Positions 1 through 8,979 of a stretch of 64,000 nt of DNA are shown in pieces. Source of the DNA: Streptomyces sp. M92 (lineage in GTDB: Bacteria > Actinomycetota > Actinomycetes > Streptomycetales > Streptomycetaceae); the NCBI RefSeq assembly GCF_028473745.1, contig NZ_CP101137.1, positions 5,022,001-5,086,000 on the forward strand, read 5' to 3'. The translations under genes were made by a program, and so were the position numbers. The stretch's first letter is position 1. Each line of letters begins with the position of its first letter. The notes beneath the pieces were generated by a model, which saw nothing but the letters and a program-made list of their open reading frames with translations, did not search any database and was not told where the DNA came from.

Positions 1-469
1 TGGGCGCCGCCGCCCGCTCGCTCGCCATCGGCGCCTGGAACAGGACGGTCAGACCGCGGCCCACACCGAGGGCGAGGGCGTACTCCAGCGGGCTCGTCGT
101 GGGCGGCACGTACTGCGGATCGCCGTACTCGTCGTACGACCAGGTCTGGGTGCTCGCCGGCTGGTACAGCTCGCGCAGTTCGATGCGGTGCACCACGCAG
201 TCCCGCAGCGGACGGGCGACCAGGGTGTGCCGGGGGCCGGCGACCGGCCCGAGCAGCACCGAGCCCGCCTCCAGCCTGCCCAGGTGGTGCCAGTGGCCCT
301 GCTCCCCGGCGTCCACCGCGAACAGGTCCACCGCGCCGGACGCCACCAGCCACAGCACCTGCGGCCCTTCCAGGTCGAGGCGGCCGAACCCGGCGCAGTC
401 CACGCGGGTGCCCAGCGAACCGAGCGCCCCGAGGACGAGGTCGCCCTGCCCTTCGTGCACGGCTGTCAT
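1..469 (-). CDS. Second ABC subunit of a bacteriocin-type exporter, N-terminal part (cut by left edge)
   Basis: Only the first 156 residues lie in the window. The ATG (469-467) follows the stop of the peptidase-ABC gene by a single base, so the two are almost certainly co-translated. The visible part has no transmembrane or ATPase motif yet. It reads as a beta-rich sensor-like domain (LEAGSVLLGPVAG, then a segment ending in VVHRIELRELYQP), which fits the cyclic-nucleotide-binding-like N-terminus known for the ATP-binding partner in NHLM-type bacteriocin export loci. By family knowledge, the missing part should hold a six-helix membrane domain and an ABC ATPase that pairs with the peptidase subunit. 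The assignment rests mainly on gene order. Confidence 0.75.
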   Translation of the reverse strand, partial: MTAVHEGQGDLVLGALGSLGTRVDCAGFGRLDLEGPQVLWLVASGAVDLFAVDAGEQGHWHHLGRLEAGSVLLGPVAGPRHTLVARPLRDCVVHRIELRELYQPASTQTWSYDEYGDPQYVPPTTSPLEYALALGVGRGLTVLFQAPMASERAAAP

Positions 470-470
470 C

Positions 471-2711
471 TCACCGCTCCCTGACCAGCGCCGCGTACGC
501 GCCACCGTGCGCGACCAGCGCCTCGTGCCGCCCGCGCTCCACGACCGTGCCGTGCTGGAGCACGACGATCTCGTCGCTGTCCCGCACCGTGCTCAGCCGG
601 TGCGCGATCACCACACAGGCGCAGCCGCGCCGGCGCAGGTTGTCCATGACCACCAGTTCGGTCTCCGCGTCCAGGGCGCTGGTCACCTCGTCGAGTACGA
701 GGATGCTCGGCCGGCGCACCAGGGCCCGCGCGATCTCCAGCCGCTGGCGCTGCCCGCCGGAGAAGTTCCGGCCGTCCTGCTCCACCCTGCTGTGGATGCC
801 GCCCGGCCTGCGCATCACGACGTCGTACAGCGCGGCGTCGCGCAGCGCGTCCACCACGGCGTCGTCGGGGATCGACGGGTCCCACAGGGCCACGTTGTCG
901 CGCACGGTGCCCTCGAAGAGGAAGACGTCCTGGTCGACGAAGGAGACGGAGGACGCGAGCGCCCCGCGCGGGATGTCCTCCAGCCGCTGCCCGTCGACGC
1001 GGATGACACCGTCCCACGGGGCGTACAGGCCCGAGATCAGCCGGGACACCGTGGACTTGCCGCTGCCCGACCCGCCGACCAGCGCGACCTGCTGCCCCGG
1101 TCCGACGGTCAGGTCGAAGCCGGTCAGCAGGGGCTTGTCCAGCGGGTTGTAGCCGAAGGAGACGTTCTGCAGCTCGACGTGGCCGTGCAGCCTGCGGGTG
1201 GAGTCGGCGGCGCCGCCCGGCCGGTCGTAGAGCGGGTCGGCGCGGAAGTTCTCCACGTCCTTGAGCCGGGCCACGTCGGCCGCGAAGTCCTGGATGCGGC
1301 CCGCGACGCCGTTCAGCCGGGTCAGCGGAGCCGTGAAGCGGACCACCAGAGCCTGGAAGGCGACCAGCAGACCGACCGAGATGTGCCCCTCGACCGCCCG
1401 CATGCCGCCGATCCACAGGATCAGCCCGCTGTTGAGCGTCGCCAGCGTCGGCGCGACCACGCCCAGCCAGGCGCTCGGCACCCCGAGCCGCTGCTGCTCC
1501 TCCAGCGTGGTGGCGTGCTGCCCCGCCCACTTGCGGAAGTAGCCGTCCTCACCGCCGGTGGCCTTCATCGTCTCGATCAGCTGGAGACCGGTGTACGCGG
1601 TGTTGGTCAGCCGCGCCGTGTCCGCCCGCAGCTTGGCCGTACGGGTCGCGCGCAGCCGGATGACGATCCGCATCGCGAGGATGTTGAGCAGCGCCACGCC
1701 GATGCCGACGAAGGTGAGCTGGGGGTCGTACGTGTACAGCAGGACGGCGTACAGGACGACGACGATCGCGTCCACGCCCGCCGCCGCGAGGTCCCGGGCC
1801 AGGGTCTCGGCGACCGCGTCGTTCGACTGGAGTCGCTGCACCAGGTCGGCCGGGCTGCGCTGGGAGAAGAAGGTCACCGGCAGCCGCAGCAGGTGGCGCA
1901 GGAAGCGGGCGCTGGAGAGGGTGGAGGAGATGATGCGGCCGTGCAGCAGGTTCGCCTGCTGGAGCCAGGTCAGCACGATCGTGAGCAGCACGCAGGCGCC
2001 CATCGACGCGAACAGCACGCCCAGCAGCGAGGTCTGCCCGCCGATCAGGAACATGTCGATATAGGTACGGCTGAGCGCGGGCACGGCCGCGCCGACCGCC
2101 ACCAGCAGCAGGCTCGCCAGCAGGGCGGCGGGCAGCGTGCCCGCGGTGCCGCGCAGCCGGGCCGGCATCGCGCCGAGCACGCCCGGTCTGCGGCCGCCCC
2201 GGGTGAAGTCCTCACCGGGCTCCATGGTGAGCACGACCCCGGTGAACGACCCGTCGAACTCCTCCAGGGAGACGAAACGGCGGCCCTTGCCGGGGTCGTT
2301 GACGAACACCCCGCGGCGGCCGAAGCGGCGCCCCATGCCGTCGTAGACGACGTAGTGGTTGAACTCCCAGAAGAGGATGGCCGGCGCCGTCACCTCCGCG
2401 AGCGCGGCCAGGTCCATCTGCATGCCCTTGGCGGTGAATCCGTAACTCCGGGCCGCCTTGAGCAGGTTGCTGGCGCGCGAGCCGTCGCGGGAGACGCCGC
2501 AGGCGATGCGCAGCTCCTCCAGCGGGACGTGCCGGCCGTAGTGGGCGAGCACCATCGCGAGGGAGGCGGCGCCGCACTCGACGGCCTCCATCTGGAGCAC
2601 GGTGGGCGTGCGCACCGTCTTCGCCCGCGCCTTGGGCACGCTGCGCTTCGGCGGGGCGGCGCGGCGTCTGCCCCGGGTCTCCCGTGCGGTGGTCTTCTGT
2701 GCGGCGCTCAC
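471..2711 (-). CDS. Peptidase-containing ABC exporter (C39 peptidase / membrane / ATPase) for double-glycine peptides
   Basis: About 746 residues in the classic three-part order. Residues ~36-165 form a C39 cysteine peptidase: the catalytic Cys is in MEAVECGAASLAM (Cys46), the His in NHYVVYDG and the Asp in VNDPGKG. A six-helix exporter domain follows. The C-terminal ATPase has Walker A GGSGSGKST, signature FSGGQRQR and Walker B ILVLDEVTSALD. Such proteins cut a leader after Gly-Gly and export the peptide. The GTG start (2711) overlaps the stop of the HlyD gene by four bases (GTGA), which decides the start; the open frame upstream of it is antisense noise over the HlyD gene. The likely substrate is the precursor at 3613-3828. 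Confidence 0.93.
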   Translation of the reverse strand: MSAAQKTTARETRGRRRAAPPKRSVPKARAKTVRTPTVLQMEAVECGAASLAMVLAHYGRHVPLEELRIACGVSRDGSRASNLLKAARSYGFTAKGMQMDLAALAEVTAPAILFWEFNHYVVYDGMGRRFGRRGVFVNDPGKGRRFVSLEEFDGSFTGVVLTMEPGEDFTRGGRRPGVLGAMPARLRGTAGTLPAALLASLLLVAVGAAVPALSRTYIDMFLIGGQTSLLGVLFASMGACVLLTIVLTWLQQANLLHGRIISSTLSSARFLRHLLRLPVTFFSQRSPADLVQRLQSNDAVAETLARDLAAAGVDAIVVVLYAVLLYTYDPQLTFVGIGVALLNILAMRIVIRLRATRTAKLRADTARLTNTAYTGLQLIETMKATGGEDGYFRKWAGQHATTLEEQQRLGVPSAWLGVVAPTLATLNSGLILWIGGMRAVEGHISVGLLVAFQALVVRFTAPLTRLNGVAGRIQDFAADVARLKDVENFRADPLYDRPGGAADSTRRLHGHVELQNVSFGYNPLDKPLLTGFDLTVGPGQQVALVGGSGSGKSTVSRLISGLYAPWDGVIRVDGQRLEDIPRGALASSVSFVDQDVFLFEGTVRDNVALWDPSIPDDAVVDALRDAALYDVVMRRPGGIHSRVEQDGRNFSGGQRQRLEIARALVRRPSILVLDEVTSALDAETELVVMDNLRRRGCACVVIAHRLSTVRDSDEIVVLQHGTVVERGRHEALVAHGGAYAALVRER

Positions 2712-3514
2712 GGCAGCAGCCAGTCGACGGGACGCTGATCGGCCAGCCGGATGGACCCGGTGGCCATGGTCATGGAGGTCAGCTCGAACGGGGGCCCGTC
2801 CGCGGACGACCACTGGTAGCCGCTCTTCGTGGACTTCGAGGTGTCCAGCCGGACCGTCACGGCCACCGGCCTGCCCTCCTTGGTGAACTGTTCGCCGAGC
2901 CCGCTGTCGCCGAGGAACGCGGCGATGGACTGCGCCGACTGCGCCGAGCGGTCCACCGACTTCACCTCCCCGTGCAGCACGCCGTACTGCTGCGCCGGCA
3001 CCGACTGGACGGTCAGGTCGACGGAGGCGTGCGCGGGGATGGCGGCGGCGTTCTCGGCGGGGACGTAGACGGTGGCGTAGAGCGGGTCGTCGGCGTGGGC
3101 GACCCTCTCCACGGCGGCGACGTTCGCGCCGGTCCGGATGATCTGTCCGGCGGTGGCGGCGAGCGCGCTGACCCGGCCCGCCTCGAGCGTGCGGACCACG
3201 GCCTCGCCCTCGCTCGTGCGCACCTTCAGCACGGGGGAGTCGGCGGGCAGTCGCTGTCCCTGGCGGGCGAGTACGGCGGTGACCTGGCCGGAGACGGGGC
3301 TCTGGAGGAGGTAGCTGCCCTGGCCGTGGGTGAGGACGGCGGGGGCGCTGACGGTGGAGGCCACCGAGCCGCCGACCGCCCACACGGACGCGGCGGCCAT
3401 GGCGACAACGGTCACGGAGAGCACCAGCCAGCCCTGCGGGCGGGCGAAGCGGACCGGGAGGTCGAGCTCCTCCGGCGACTGGAGTTTGGCGAGGGCCTGT
3501 TGGCGGAACTGCAC
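2708..3514 (-). CDS. HlyD-family membrane-fusion/adaptor protein of the peptide exporter
   Basis: 268 residues. A short cytoplasmic N-terminus is followed by one membrane segment (~residues 29-52, GWLVLSVTVVAMAAASVWAV) and an extracytoplasmic region with lipoyl/barrel-sandwich character, including SPVSGQVTAVLARQGQRLP. This matches the adaptor found beside NHLM-type exporters in actinobacteria, where it should guide the peptide out of the ABC pair. Translation starts at GTG 3514. The gene lies 98 bases downstream of the precursor, with a strong hairpin between, and overlaps the peptidase-ABC gene by four bases. No sign of truncation. Confidence 0.88.
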   Translation of the reverse strand: MQFRQQALAKLQSPEELDLPVRFARPQGWLVLSVTVVAMAAASVWAVGGSVASTVSAPAVLTHGQGSYLLQSPVSGQVTAVLARQGQRLPADSPVLKVRTSEGEAVVRTLEAGRVSALAATAGQIIRTGANVAAVERVAHADDPLYATVYVPAENAAAIPAHASVDLTVQSVPAQQYGVLHGEVKSVDRSAQSAQSIAAFLGDSGLGEQFTKEGRPVAVTVRLDTSKSTKSGYQWSSADGPPFELTSMTMATGSIRLADQRPVDWLLP

Positions 3515-3564
3515 GTCGGACGTATCCCAGTGTCTTGCGGAAAGGCGCGGGGAAACCGCCGAGA

Positions 3565-3593
3565 AGTCCCGGAGCCTGGCAGGCTCCGGGACT
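3565..3593 (-). terminator. Perfect 12-bp hairpin between the precursor and its exporter genes
   Basis: AGTCCCGGAGCC, a five-base loop, then GGCTCCGGGACT. It sits after the precursor stop (3613) and before the HlyD start (3514), with no T-run. It probably acts as a partial terminator or 3' stabiliser, giving more precursor than exporter mRNA. Confidence 0.7.
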
Positions 3594-3612
3594 CAGCGGT
3601 ACCAGGGCGCGA

Positions 3613-3828
3613 TCAGAGACCGGCGACCAGGTTGGTGACCGGGGCCGTGTTCAGGCCGGTGACGCCCTCGACGGTGCCGACGGCGGTGTTGACCAGGCCG
3701 GAGACCGGGGCGATGCCGTCCACCAGGCCGGTGACGGTGCCGACGGCGTTCACGTTCAGACCGCCGGAGACGTTGTCGAGGTCGGCGTCGGAGATCTCGA
3801 CGGTCTCAACCTGGGGGGTGGAGTTCAT
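3613..3828 (-). CDS. Double-glycine-leader secreted peptide precursor, cysteine-free with a duplicated core
   Basis: 71 residues. The leader (1-23) is acidic and ends in DADLDNVSGG, the consensus seen in 'type A2 lantipeptide'-like precursors and a cleavage site for C39 exporters. The predicted core (24-71) has no Cys, so it cannot form lanthionine, disulfide or sactionine bonds. It is rich in Val, Gly, Thr and Leu and consists of two related ~20-residue units: AVGTVTGLVDGIAPVSGLV (28-46) and AVGTVEGVTGLNTAPVTNLV (49-68). A good ribosome-binding site (AAGGGAAG) lies about seven bases before ATG 3828. The exporter genes follow on the same strand. No modifying enzyme is visible in the window, though one could lie beyond the left edge. 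Activity is unknown. Confidence 0.85.
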   Translation of the reverse strand: MNSTPQVETVEISDADLDNVSGGLNVNAVGTVTGLVDGIAPVSGLVNTAVGTVEGVTGLNTAPVTNLVAGL

Positions 3829-4409
3829 GATGGAACTTCCCTTCGTATAGCCATTTCACAAGGGGGGAGCGGCCCCCTCTGGGGACAGATGACGGCCGCG
3901 ACCGCGGGCGCCGGGCGCCCGTTTCCGGAGCCCTCCGCGGCCCCCGCGGTGCGATGGATCAAAGCACGCGGCCGGTCCGGCCTTCCAATCAATCACCCCC
4001 TCTCACCAGGGCACTTGCGACGCCCAGGCGCCCAAGCGTGCAGGCGTGGGCACGCCTTCGCGGCGACTTCTTCACACGGGCCACGACATCGGCCCGCGCG
4101 ACCCCTTGCCCGTACCCAGGCGAATCCGGCACTCCCGCCCCAAAGGCGTACGGCGCGGTGCGGGGTTGTGCAGATCCTCCAACGGGGGTGACCGGGTTGG
4201 GCATTCGATGTGCAGATTCACTGAAGCAGAGATTCCGCTCCGTGATCGGAACGGACCGTTGCCGACCGGATGCGGAGAGTGCTGATCCGGGGTGATCGCA
4301 CGGCCCGGCTGAACGCCCCGCCCCGCCCGTGCGTACCAAGTGCCGTCCAGACGCCCCCAGGCAGCCGCCGGTTAGGCGGCACGGACCCCGTCCCAGGAGG
4401 TCGAGCAGG
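3829..4409. promoter_or_regulatory. Divergent intergenic region (581 bp) between the peptide precursor and the protease
   Basis: No convincing gene. It must carry the promoter of the minus-strand precursor operon and that of the plus-strand protease. GGGGG/CCCCC runs around 3862-3880 can pair just upstream of the precursor. TTCCG and CGGAA arms lie near 4228-4247, upstream of the protease. I could not fix -35/-10 boxes with confidence. Confidence 0.4.
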
Positions 4410-5753
4410 TTGAGTCACAAGCGAATTCCGAAGCGCAGGGCCGCGATGGCGGCGGGCGCCGTGGTGGCACTCGGCGCCGCCGCCGTCCTGCTGCCCAACG
4501 CCAACGCCTCCCAGGACGGCGCCGGAGCCGACGACGCGGCGGCACCGAGGACCCTCAAGGCGGCGGACGCGTCGGATCTCGCCTCACAGCTCGCCGGCCT
4601 GCTCGGCGACGCCTTCGCCGGCTCCTACTACGACGCCGACGAGCAGCAGCTCGTCGTCAACGTGGTGCCCGGCGACAACAACCAGGTCATCGTGCAGGCG
4701 AAGCAGGCCGGCGCGGACGTGCGCGAGGTCGACAACAGCATGAGCGAGCTGCGGACCGGCGCGCGGACCCTGAAGTCCGAGGCGACCATCCCGGGCACCT
4801 CGTGGGCGATCGACCCGCGCACCAACAAGATCCTGGTCACCGCCGACAGCACCGTCACCGGCGCCGAATGGGACCGGCTGGAGTCCACGGTCGAGGAACT
4901 CGGCGCGGGCATGGCGACCGTCAAGCGGTCCGCCGGCACCTTCAAGACCTTCGTGTCGGGCGGCGACGCCATCTTCGGCGGCGGCGCGCGCTGCTCGCTC
5001 GGCTTCAACGTCACCGCGGGCGACGGCACCCCCGCCTTCCTGACGGCCGGTCACTGCGGCGTCGCGGACGACCAGTGGTCCGACGCGCAGGGCGGAGCGC
5101 CGATCGGCACCGTCGACGAGGCGGTCTTCCCCGGCCAGGGGGACTTCGCGCTCGTCCGGTACGACGATCCCGCGACCCAGGCGCCGAGCGAGGTCGACCT
5201 CGGGGACCAGACGATCCGGATCAGCGGGGCCGCCGAGGCGACGGTCGGGCAGCAGGTCTTCCGGATGGGCAGCACGACCGGGCTGGCCGACGGGCAGGTC
5301 CTCGGCCTGGACGCCACCGTCAACTATCCCGAGGGCACGGTCACCGGCCTCATCCAGACGAACGTGTGCGCCGAACCGGGCGACAGCGGCGGCTCCCTGT
5401 TCACCCAGGACGGCCTGGCGATAGGCCTGACCTCGGGCGGCAGCGGCGACTGCGCGGTCGGCGGCGAGACCTTCTTCCAGCCGGTCACCACCGCGCTGGA
5501 GGCCGTGGGCGCCACGCTGGGCGGCGATGCCGGCGGCGACGGACTGGCCGGGGGAGACGAGGCCGGCGCGGGTGACCAGACCGGCGAGGATGCGGCCGGG
5601 GGCGGTGACGCCGTCGGCGGTGGTGACACCGTCGGCGGTGGTGACGGGCAGGGCGGTGCCGTTGCCGGGGTCGGTGAGGACAGTGCCGGAGCCGGGGGCG
5701 CGGGCGCCGGCGCGGGTGCCGGCGGCGATGACGGCTCTGGTCCCACGGGCTGA
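4410..5753 (+). CDS. Secreted streptogrisin-type serine protease (family S1, chymotrypsin-like) with Gly-rich tail
   Basis: I chose the TTG at 4410 because an AGGAGG box lies just upstream and the product then begins SHKRIPKRRAA, a typical twin-basic signal peptide followed by a hydrophobic stretch to about residue 33. A streptogrisin-like prodomain follows (~45-190). The mature protease carries the triad His215 (TAGHC), Asp245 (GDFALV) and Ser326 (EPGDSGGS), plus paired cysteines typical of streptogrisins. The last ~75 residues are a Gly/Asp/Ala-rich, apparently disordered extension with GGGD repeats, absent from the short streptogrisins. It resembles the second, membrane-anchored protease at 20241-21593. 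Extracellular proteolysis is the expected role; specificity cannot be read here. Confidence 0.92.
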   Translation: MSHKRIPKRRAAMAAGAVVALGAAAVLLPNANASQDGAGADDAAAPRTLKAADASDLASQLAGLLGDAFAGSYYDADEQQLVVNVVPGDNNQVIVQAKQAGADVREVDNSMSELRTGARTLKSEATIPGTSWAIDPRTNKILVTADSTVTGAEWDRLESTVEELGAGMATVKRSAGTFKTFVSGGDAIFGGGARCSLGFNVTAGDGTPAFLTAGHCGVADDQWSDAQGGAPIGTVDEAVFPGQGDFALVRYDDPATQAPSEVDLGDQTIRISGAAEATVGQQVFRMGSTTGLADGQVLGLDATVNYPEGTVTGLIQTNVCAEPGDSGGSLFTQDGLAIGLTSGGSGDCAVGGETFFQPVTTALEAVGATLGGDAGGDGLAGGDEAGAGDQTGEDAAGGGDAVGGGDTVGGGDGQGGAVAGVGEDSAGAGGAGAGAGAGGDDGSGPTG

Positions 5754-5783
5754 TCCCGACACCGCGCACCGGCACCCGTAGCG

Positions 5784-5813
5784 GGTCCGGCCCTCCCGCC
5801 GGAGGGCCGGACC
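5784..5813 (+). terminator. Terminator hairpin after the protease gene
   Basis: GGTCCGGCCCTC, loop CCGCCG, GAGGGCCGGACC: a perfect 12-bp stem 30 bases after the stop. No T-run, as is usual for Streptomyces. Confidence 0.75.
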
Positions 5814-5916
5814 GGCACGCGAGGCGACCCTCACCCGCTCGCGTTCCGCGCCGCCCGCCCAGCCCGGCCCCTTTCTCCTCCCGATCGACTCTTCCCGCCC
5901 CGCAGGGGCTGCGCCG

Positions 5917-8400
5917 ATGCCCCACAAGCGCTGTAATGGCGGCGTGGTCAGTGAGGGCGCGGTGGAACGCGGAGCGAGGACGCTGCGTGCCGAGGGTGCC
6001 CTGAAGGCGATCGTCTCCGTGCCGGACCCGGCGGAGCGGTTGCGCCGGGTGCTCGAACAGGCGCTGGTCTTCGCCGGAGCTTCCTTCGCCGCCCTCTACA
6101 CACCCGGTGAGAACACCGAGCTGCTCTGCCTGGCGGAGTCGGTGGGCGTGCCGCGCACCCTGTACGGCGTACGCGACGGCTACCCCTCCTCGGGCGGCTC
6201 CCCGGTGGCCGACGCGCACCGCGAGGGAACGCCGGTGTGGCTCGGACCCGAGGAGTTCGCAGGTTCCGCGGAGTCCCGGCACGTGCCGTCGAGCGGCTTC
6301 TCCCTCGCCGCCCTGCCCGTGCGCGGCGACGGCGGCGGCTGCCTCCTGGTCCTGACCGAGCGCCCGGAGGGCTTCGGCGCCGAGGACCGGGCCTGCCTGG
6401 AACTGATCGCCCAGACCGTCACCTGCCCGGCCCCGGCCGTGGCCGCCGAGGGCGAGGAACTGCGGCCCGGTGCCTTCTCGCTGGCCATGGACACCGGCCG
6501 GGTCGAGGTCGGCGACGACATCCTGCGGCTGTTCGGCCTCGCGCCGGGCGAGTTCGACGGCAAGGTCGAGACGCTGCTCGGCCTCACCGTGCCCGAGGAC
6601 CTGCCCTCGCTGATGTCGGTCACGGAGGCCGACCACATGTCCATCGGCGACCGCGAGCTGGAGTTCCGCGTGCTCCAGCCCACCGGCCCGCCGAAGTGGC
6701 TGCGGCTCAGCGGGCGCCTGCTGCCCGGCGGCGAGGGCCGGCCCGCCCGCCTCGTCGGCACCGTCGCCGACGCCTCCACCTTGCGACCCGACGTGACCGA
6801 CGTGGCCCGCGTCCAGCGCCTCGCCGCCGCGCTGGCCACCGCCGGCACCGTCCGCGACGTCAGCCAGGCCGTGGTCGCCGCCCTGCGCAGGCCGCTGCGC
6901 GCCGACCGGATCGCGCTGGCCGAGCTGGAGAACGACCGTCTCGTCGTCACCGTCCTCGACCCGCCCGAGCCCGAGTCCTGGCCCGAGCTGTGGCGGCTGG
7001 AGTGGCGCACCGAGTGGCCCGACGCGCCGGTGCGGGCCATGCCCACCCTCGCCGCCGCGCTGCGCGAGGGCCGCGCCCGGATCTGGCCCGCCGGCACCGG
7101 CGACCTGGAGCCCGCCCTCGCCGACGTCGGCCCCGGCGGCCTCGCCGTACTGCCGCTGCCCGCCGGCGGCCGCATGGCCGGCGCCTGCCTGATCGGCTGG
7201 GACACCCCGCACGACTTCGGCCCCGACGAACGCGCCCTGCTCACCGCCTCCGCGGGCCTCGCCGGTCAGGCCCTGATGCGCGCCCACGCCTTCGACGCCG
7301 AGCACGAGCTCGTCGGCATGCTCCAGCGCCAGCTGCTGCCGCGCCGCCTGCCGAAGCTGCCCGGCGCGGTCGCCGTCGCCCGCTACCTGCCCAGCACGGC
7401 CGGACTGGAGCTGGGCGGCGACTGGTACGACGTCATCCCGCTGCCCGACCACCACGTGGCCCTCGTCATCGGCGACGTCCAGGGGCACAGCGCGGGCGCC
7501 GCCACCCTGATGGGCCAGATGCGCACCGCCCTGCGCGCCTACGCCGCCGAGGGCCACCCGCCGGACGTGGTGGTCTCGCACGCCAACCGGCTGCTCATGG
7601 ACATGGAGACCGACCTCTTCGCCACCTGCGTCTACGTCGACCTCGACATGGAGGCCGGTTCCGCCTGGTGCGTGCGGGCCGGGCACCCGCCGCCGGTGCT
7701 GCGCCACCCCGACGGGAGCACCGAGATCGCGGAGGTGGAGGGCGGCCCGCCGCTGGGCGTGGTCCGGCAGGCCGACTTCCCGATGAGCCCGCTGCGCCTG
7801 CGCCCCGGCACACTGATCGCCCTCACCACGGACGGCCTCGTGGAGTCCGCCGACGCCGACATCGACGAGGGCATCGAGCGCTTCGCACACGCGCTGGCCG
7901 TCTGTGACCCCGCCCACCTGGGGCTGGTCGCCGACGCCCTGCTCGGAGGCGCCCGCCGCAGCGACGACGTCGCCCTGCTGCTGGTGCGCTACGACGGGAT
8001 GGCGGTGCGGCCGCTGCGGGAGAGCTGGTCGGTGTGGCGGCTGCCCGAGGCCGTACGCCACGCCCGCCGCTTCACCCGGCGCACCCTGCGCTCCTGGGGC
8101 GTGCCGGACGTCGACGTCGACGGCGTCCTCCTGATCGTCTCCGAACTGGTCACCAACGCCCTCGTGCACACCGACGGCCAGGTCCGCCTCGACCTCGCCC
8201 TGATCAACGGCCGGCTGCGCGTCGCGGTCGCCGACGCCTCGCCCCGTACGCCCGTCAAGCCGACCAGCATCGGCTGGGAGGCCACCGGCGGACGCGGCAT
8301 CCTCCTGGTCGAGGCGATGTCGGCGACCTGGGGGACCCTGCCGGTCAGCGGCGGCAAACAGGTCTGGAGCGAGGTCCCGGTGGGCCGCGGCCGTGGATAG
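5917..8400 (+). CDS. Multidomain signalling protein: GAF-PAS-GAF, PP2C (SpoIIE-type) phosphatase and HATPase_c kinase-like domain
   Basis: Up to 827 residues. The N-terminal ~160 residues look like a GAF domain, ~180-290 like PAS and ~300-450 like a second GAF. The PP2C/SpoIIE phosphatase starts near 467 with LQRQLLPRRLP and has metal-binding Asp in GGDWYDV and GDVQGHS. The C-terminal domain is an anti-sigma-type ATPase with N-box SELVTNALVHT (~741) and G-box GGRGILLVEA (~790). Streptomyces has many such proteins, thought to switch anti-sigma/anti-anti-sigma partners by a combined phosphatase and kinase activity. The start is uncertain: ATG 5917 or in-frame GTG 5944, neither with a clear ribosome-binding site. 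No membrane segments. The signal and the partner are unknown. Confidence 0.9.
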   Translation: MPHKRCNGGVVSEGAVERGARTLRAEGALKAIVSVPDPAERLRRVLEQALVFAGASFAALYTPGENTELLCLAESVGVPRTLYGVRDGYPSSGGSPVADAHREGTPVWLGPEEFAGSAESRHVPSSGFSLAALPVRGDGGGCLLVLTERPEGFGAEDRACLELIAQTVTCPAPAVAAEGEELRPGAFSLAMDTGRVEVGDDILRLFGLAPGEFDGKVETLLGLTVPEDLPSLMSVTEADHMSIGDRELEFRVLQPTGPPKWLRLSGRLLPGGEGRPARLVGTVADASTLRPDVTDVARVQRLAAALATAGTVRDVSQAVVAALRRPLRADRIALAELENDRLVVTVLDPPEPESWPELWRLEWRTEWPDAPVRAMPTLAAALREGRARIWPAGTGDLEPALADVGPGGLAVLPLPAGGRMAGACLIGWDTPHDFGPDERALLTASAGLAGQALMRAHAFDAEHELVGMLQRQLLPRRLPKLPGAVAVARYLPSTAGLELGGDWYDVIPLPDHHVALVIGDVQGHSAGAATLMGQMRTALRAYAAEGHPPDVVVSHANRLLMDMETDLFATCVYVDLDMEAGSAWCVRAGHPPPVLRHPDGSTEIAEVEGGPPLGVVRQADFPMSPLRLRPGTLIALTTDGLVESADADIDEGIERFAHALAVCDPAHLGLVADALLGGARRSDDVALLLVRYDGMAVRPLRESWSVWRLPEAVRHARRFTRRTLRSWGVPDVDVDGVLLIVSELVTNALVHTDGQVRLDLALINGRLRVAVADASPRTPVKPTSIGWEATGGRGILLVEAMSATWGTLPVSGGKQVWSEVPVGRGRG

Positions 8401-8470
8401 GTGCCGGCGCCGCCCGGCCGGGTACCCGGCGCCCACACCACGACCGAGCAGCAGAATGAGGGATCACGTC

Positions 8471-8890
8471 ATGACCCAGTACGTCCGCGACATCATGACC
8501 GGCCACCCGGTGACCGTGGAGCCGCAGACCTCCGTGACCGCGGTGGCCCGCCTCATGCGCGACCGGGACCTCGGTGCCGTCCTGGTCACGGACGGCGACG
8601 CACTGCGCGGACTGGTCACCGACCGCGACCTGGTGATCCGGTCCGTCGCGGACGGCGGCGACCCGGAGCAGACCACAGTGGCCGGCGCGTGCAGCGACGA
8701 CCTGGTGACCGTACGGTCCGACGAGCAGCTGGACCACGCCGTCGAGGTGATGCGCGAACACGCCGTGCGCCGGGTACCGGTCGTCGACGACGGCCGCCCC
8801 GTCGGCATCGTCTCCCTCGGCGACCTGGCCATGGAGCGCGATCCGGAGTCGGCACTGGGCGACATCAGCGTGGCCCGGCCCAACCCGTAG
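8471..8890 (+). CDS. CBS-domain-pair protein
   Basis: 139 residues, almost entirely two CBS motifs in tandem: MTGHPVTVEPQTSVTAVARL at the start of the first and CSDDLVTVRSDEQLDHAVEV at the second, each ending in a V-DG-GIV/GLVT turn. CBS pairs bind adenine nucleotides or similar ligands; freestanding small ones are common in Streptomyces, often linked to stress or redox state, but no partner is evident. ATG 8471 is set by GAGGGA seven bases upstream. It lies 70 bases after the PP2C/ATPase gene on the same strand and may be co-transcribed. Confidence 0.9.
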   Translation: MTQYVRDIMTGHPVTVEPQTSVTAVARLMRDRDLGAVLVTDGDALRGLVTDRDLVIRSVADGGDPEQTTVAGACSDDLVTVRSDEQLDHAVEVMREHAVRRVPVVDDGRPVGIVSLGDLAMERDPESALGDISVARPNP

Positions 8891-8979
8891 GCGCCGGGCC
8901 CGGTGTTTCACGAGAATGCGCCGGGGGACCCGTCGGGCGACGGTGCCGGACACAGAAAGCAGAAGGAAGATGATGCTCC

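Noticed and set aside
2712..3383. Long N-terminal extension of the C39-exporter frame (minus strand)
   Set aside because: It lies entirely over the HlyD gene in another frame, is Arg/Pro-rich, and GTG 2711 with the GTGA overlap is the natural start.
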